A stretch of DNA of 64,000 nucleotides from assembly GCF_002252475.1 (NCBI RefSeq), contig NZ_NNRK01000023.1, positions 55,606-119,605 of the forward strand, given 5' to 3'. The translations under genes and the position numbers were made by a program. The notes beneath the pieces were generated by a model, which was given only the letters and a program-made list of their open reading frames with translations, ran no database searches and was not told the origin of the DNA. The stretch's first letter is position 1; each line of letters starts with the position of its first letter. Below are positions 63,170 through 64,000 of the stretch, piece by piece. Source of the DNA: Brucella rhizosphaerae (GTDB lineage: Bacteria > Pseudomonadota > Alphaproteobacteria > Rhizobiales > Rhizobiaceae).

Positions 63170-64000
63170 CTAGAAAGAAGCCTTTTCCATTTCCGGCAAC
63201 ACAGTAAACAGGTCCCCGACGAGGCCGTAATCGGCGACCTGGAAGATCGGGGCTTCCTCGTCCTTGTTGATCGCAACAATCACGCGGCTGTCTTTCATGC
63301 CCGCAAGATGCTGGATCGCGCCGGAAATACCAACCGCGATGTAAAGATCAGGTGCAACCACCTTGCCGGTCTGGCCAACCTGCCAGTCATTGGGCGCATA
63401 GCCCGCATCAACCGCAGCACGGCTTGCACCGACTGCCGCGCCAAGCTTATCAGCAACAGGCAGAATCACTTCCTGGAACTTCTCCGATGAACCAAGCGCA
63501 CGACCGCCCGAGATGATGATCCTGGCAGAAGTCAATTCCGGACGATCACCACCCGAAAGCGCGTTCTCGACAAATGTCGACAATGCCGGATCAGCAGCTG
63601 CATTGACACTTTCAACTGCAGCCGAACCACCTTCGCCAGTAGCCTGGAACGAAGCCGTACGAACCGTGATGACCTTTTTGGCATCAGTTGATTGCACAGT
63701 CTGGATCGCATTGCCTGCATAGATCGGACGCTTGAACGTATCGCTGGAAACCACTTCCATGATTTCCGAAAGCTGCATCACATCAAGAAGAGCTGCCACA
63801 CGCGGAAGCACATTCTTGGCCGATGTCGTTGCCGGTGCAATGATCGTGTCGTATTGGCCTGCAAGCTCCACAATGAGCGCTGCCACTGGTTCAGCCAGAC
63901 GGTTTTCCAGTGCATCGCTTTCAGCAAGCAGAACCTTACGCACGCCAGAAAGCTTTGCAGCAGCATCAGCCGCAGCCTTAGCACCCTTGCCTGCAACCAG
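63170..64000 (-). CDS. etfA: Electron transfer flavoprotein alpha subunit, C-terminal part (5' end beyond window)
   Basis: The frame is open to the window end; 276 codons plus stop are visible of a usual ~310. The N-terminal visible part '[20 protein letters not shown]' belongs to domain I. The C-terminal FAD-binding domain is complete: '[19 protein letters not shown]', '[23 protein letters not shown]', '[16 protein letters not shown]' and '[20 protein letters not shown]'. EtfA binds FAD and, with EtfB, carries electrons from acyl-CoA and other dehydrogenases to ETF-ubiquinone oxidoreductase. etfB is expected just outside the window. Confidence 0.97.
   Translation of the reverse strand: MVAGKGAKAAADAAAKLSGVRKVLLAESDALENRLAEPVAALIVELAGQYDTIIAPATTSAKNVLPRVAALLDVMQLSEIMEVVSSDTFKRPIYAGNAIQTVQSTDAKKVITVRTASFQATGEGGSAAVESVNAAADPALSTFVENALSGGDRPELTSARIIISGGRALGSSEKFQEVILPVADKLGAAVGASRAAVDAGYAPNDWQVGQTGKVVAPDLYIAVGISGAIQHLAGMKDSRVIVAINKDEEAPIFQVADYGLVGDLFTVLPEMEKASF

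Noticed and set aside
1..64000. CRISPR arrays, tRNA or rRNA genes, insertion sequences
   Set aside because: No regularly spaced repeats, no tRNA or rRNA signatures and no transposase or integrase reading frames seen on either strand.

Overview
The window looks like chromosomal accessory DNA from an alphaproteobacterium of the Hyphomicrobiales, most likely the Brucella/Ochrobactrum group. This is an inference from moderate-to-high GC, codon use, many ABC transporters with LacI, IclR, GntR and RpiR regulators, ATGA-overlapping operons, and a TPP-riboswitch tenA beside etfA. I see no rRNA, tRNA, CRISPR array, transposase or phage gene. Almost everything is a transport-plus-catabolism operon with its own regulator.

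0-22.4 kb, carbohydrate/polyol region. A truncated LacI regulator ends at 541 and converges on an eight-gene minus-strand operon (9158 down to 630). That operon has a ribose-type (CUT2) ABC transporter, an FGGY sugar kinase, a HAD phosphatase, two SDR dehydrogenases and a glycerol-dehydrogenase-like enzyme. Divergent from it, a plus-strand operon (9347-14425) encodes a cupin-type phosphoglucose isomerase, a KDPG-type aldolase, a shikimate-dehydrogenase-like protein, a D-2-hydroxyacid dehydrogenase, an UlaG-like metallo-hydrolase and an RpiR regulator. I cannot match this set to a pathway I know. A second minus-strand operon (21122 down to 14485) has another CUT2 transporter with two permeases, an SDR and a paralogous glycerol-dehydrogenase-like enzyme. 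It faces a LacI regulator across two perfect palindromes.

22.5-61 kb, amide/peptide-bond region. A small secreted protein is followed by three large modules. Module A (34383 down to 22884, IclR divergent): M81 peptidase, complete dipeptide-type ABC transporter, two M20 amidohydrolases and a penicillin-acylase-family enzyme without a visible signal peptide. Module B (36894-48319, LacI divergent across overlapping perfect palindromes): polyamine-type ABC transporter, hydantoinase/oxoprolinase HyuA and HyuB, glyoxalase-like protein, FAD amine oxidase and a second M81 peptidase. Module C (51126 down to 48314 and 51489-60923, GntR): two paralogous peptide-binding proteins, a prolidase-like amidohydrolase, DppBC-type permeases, SDR, polysaccharide-deacetylase/cyclic-imidase-like protein, gamma-glutamyltransferase-like enzyme and two ABC ATPases. 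Together they look like a scavenging region for modified peptides, acylated amino acids or cyclic amides, with import followed by cytoplasmic hydrolysis.

61-64 kb. A possible 32-residue membrane protein, a solitary glycosyltransferase-like gene, a TPP riboswitch with a likely Shine-Dalgarno-sequestering hairpin ahead of tenA, and the C-terminal part of etfA running off the window.
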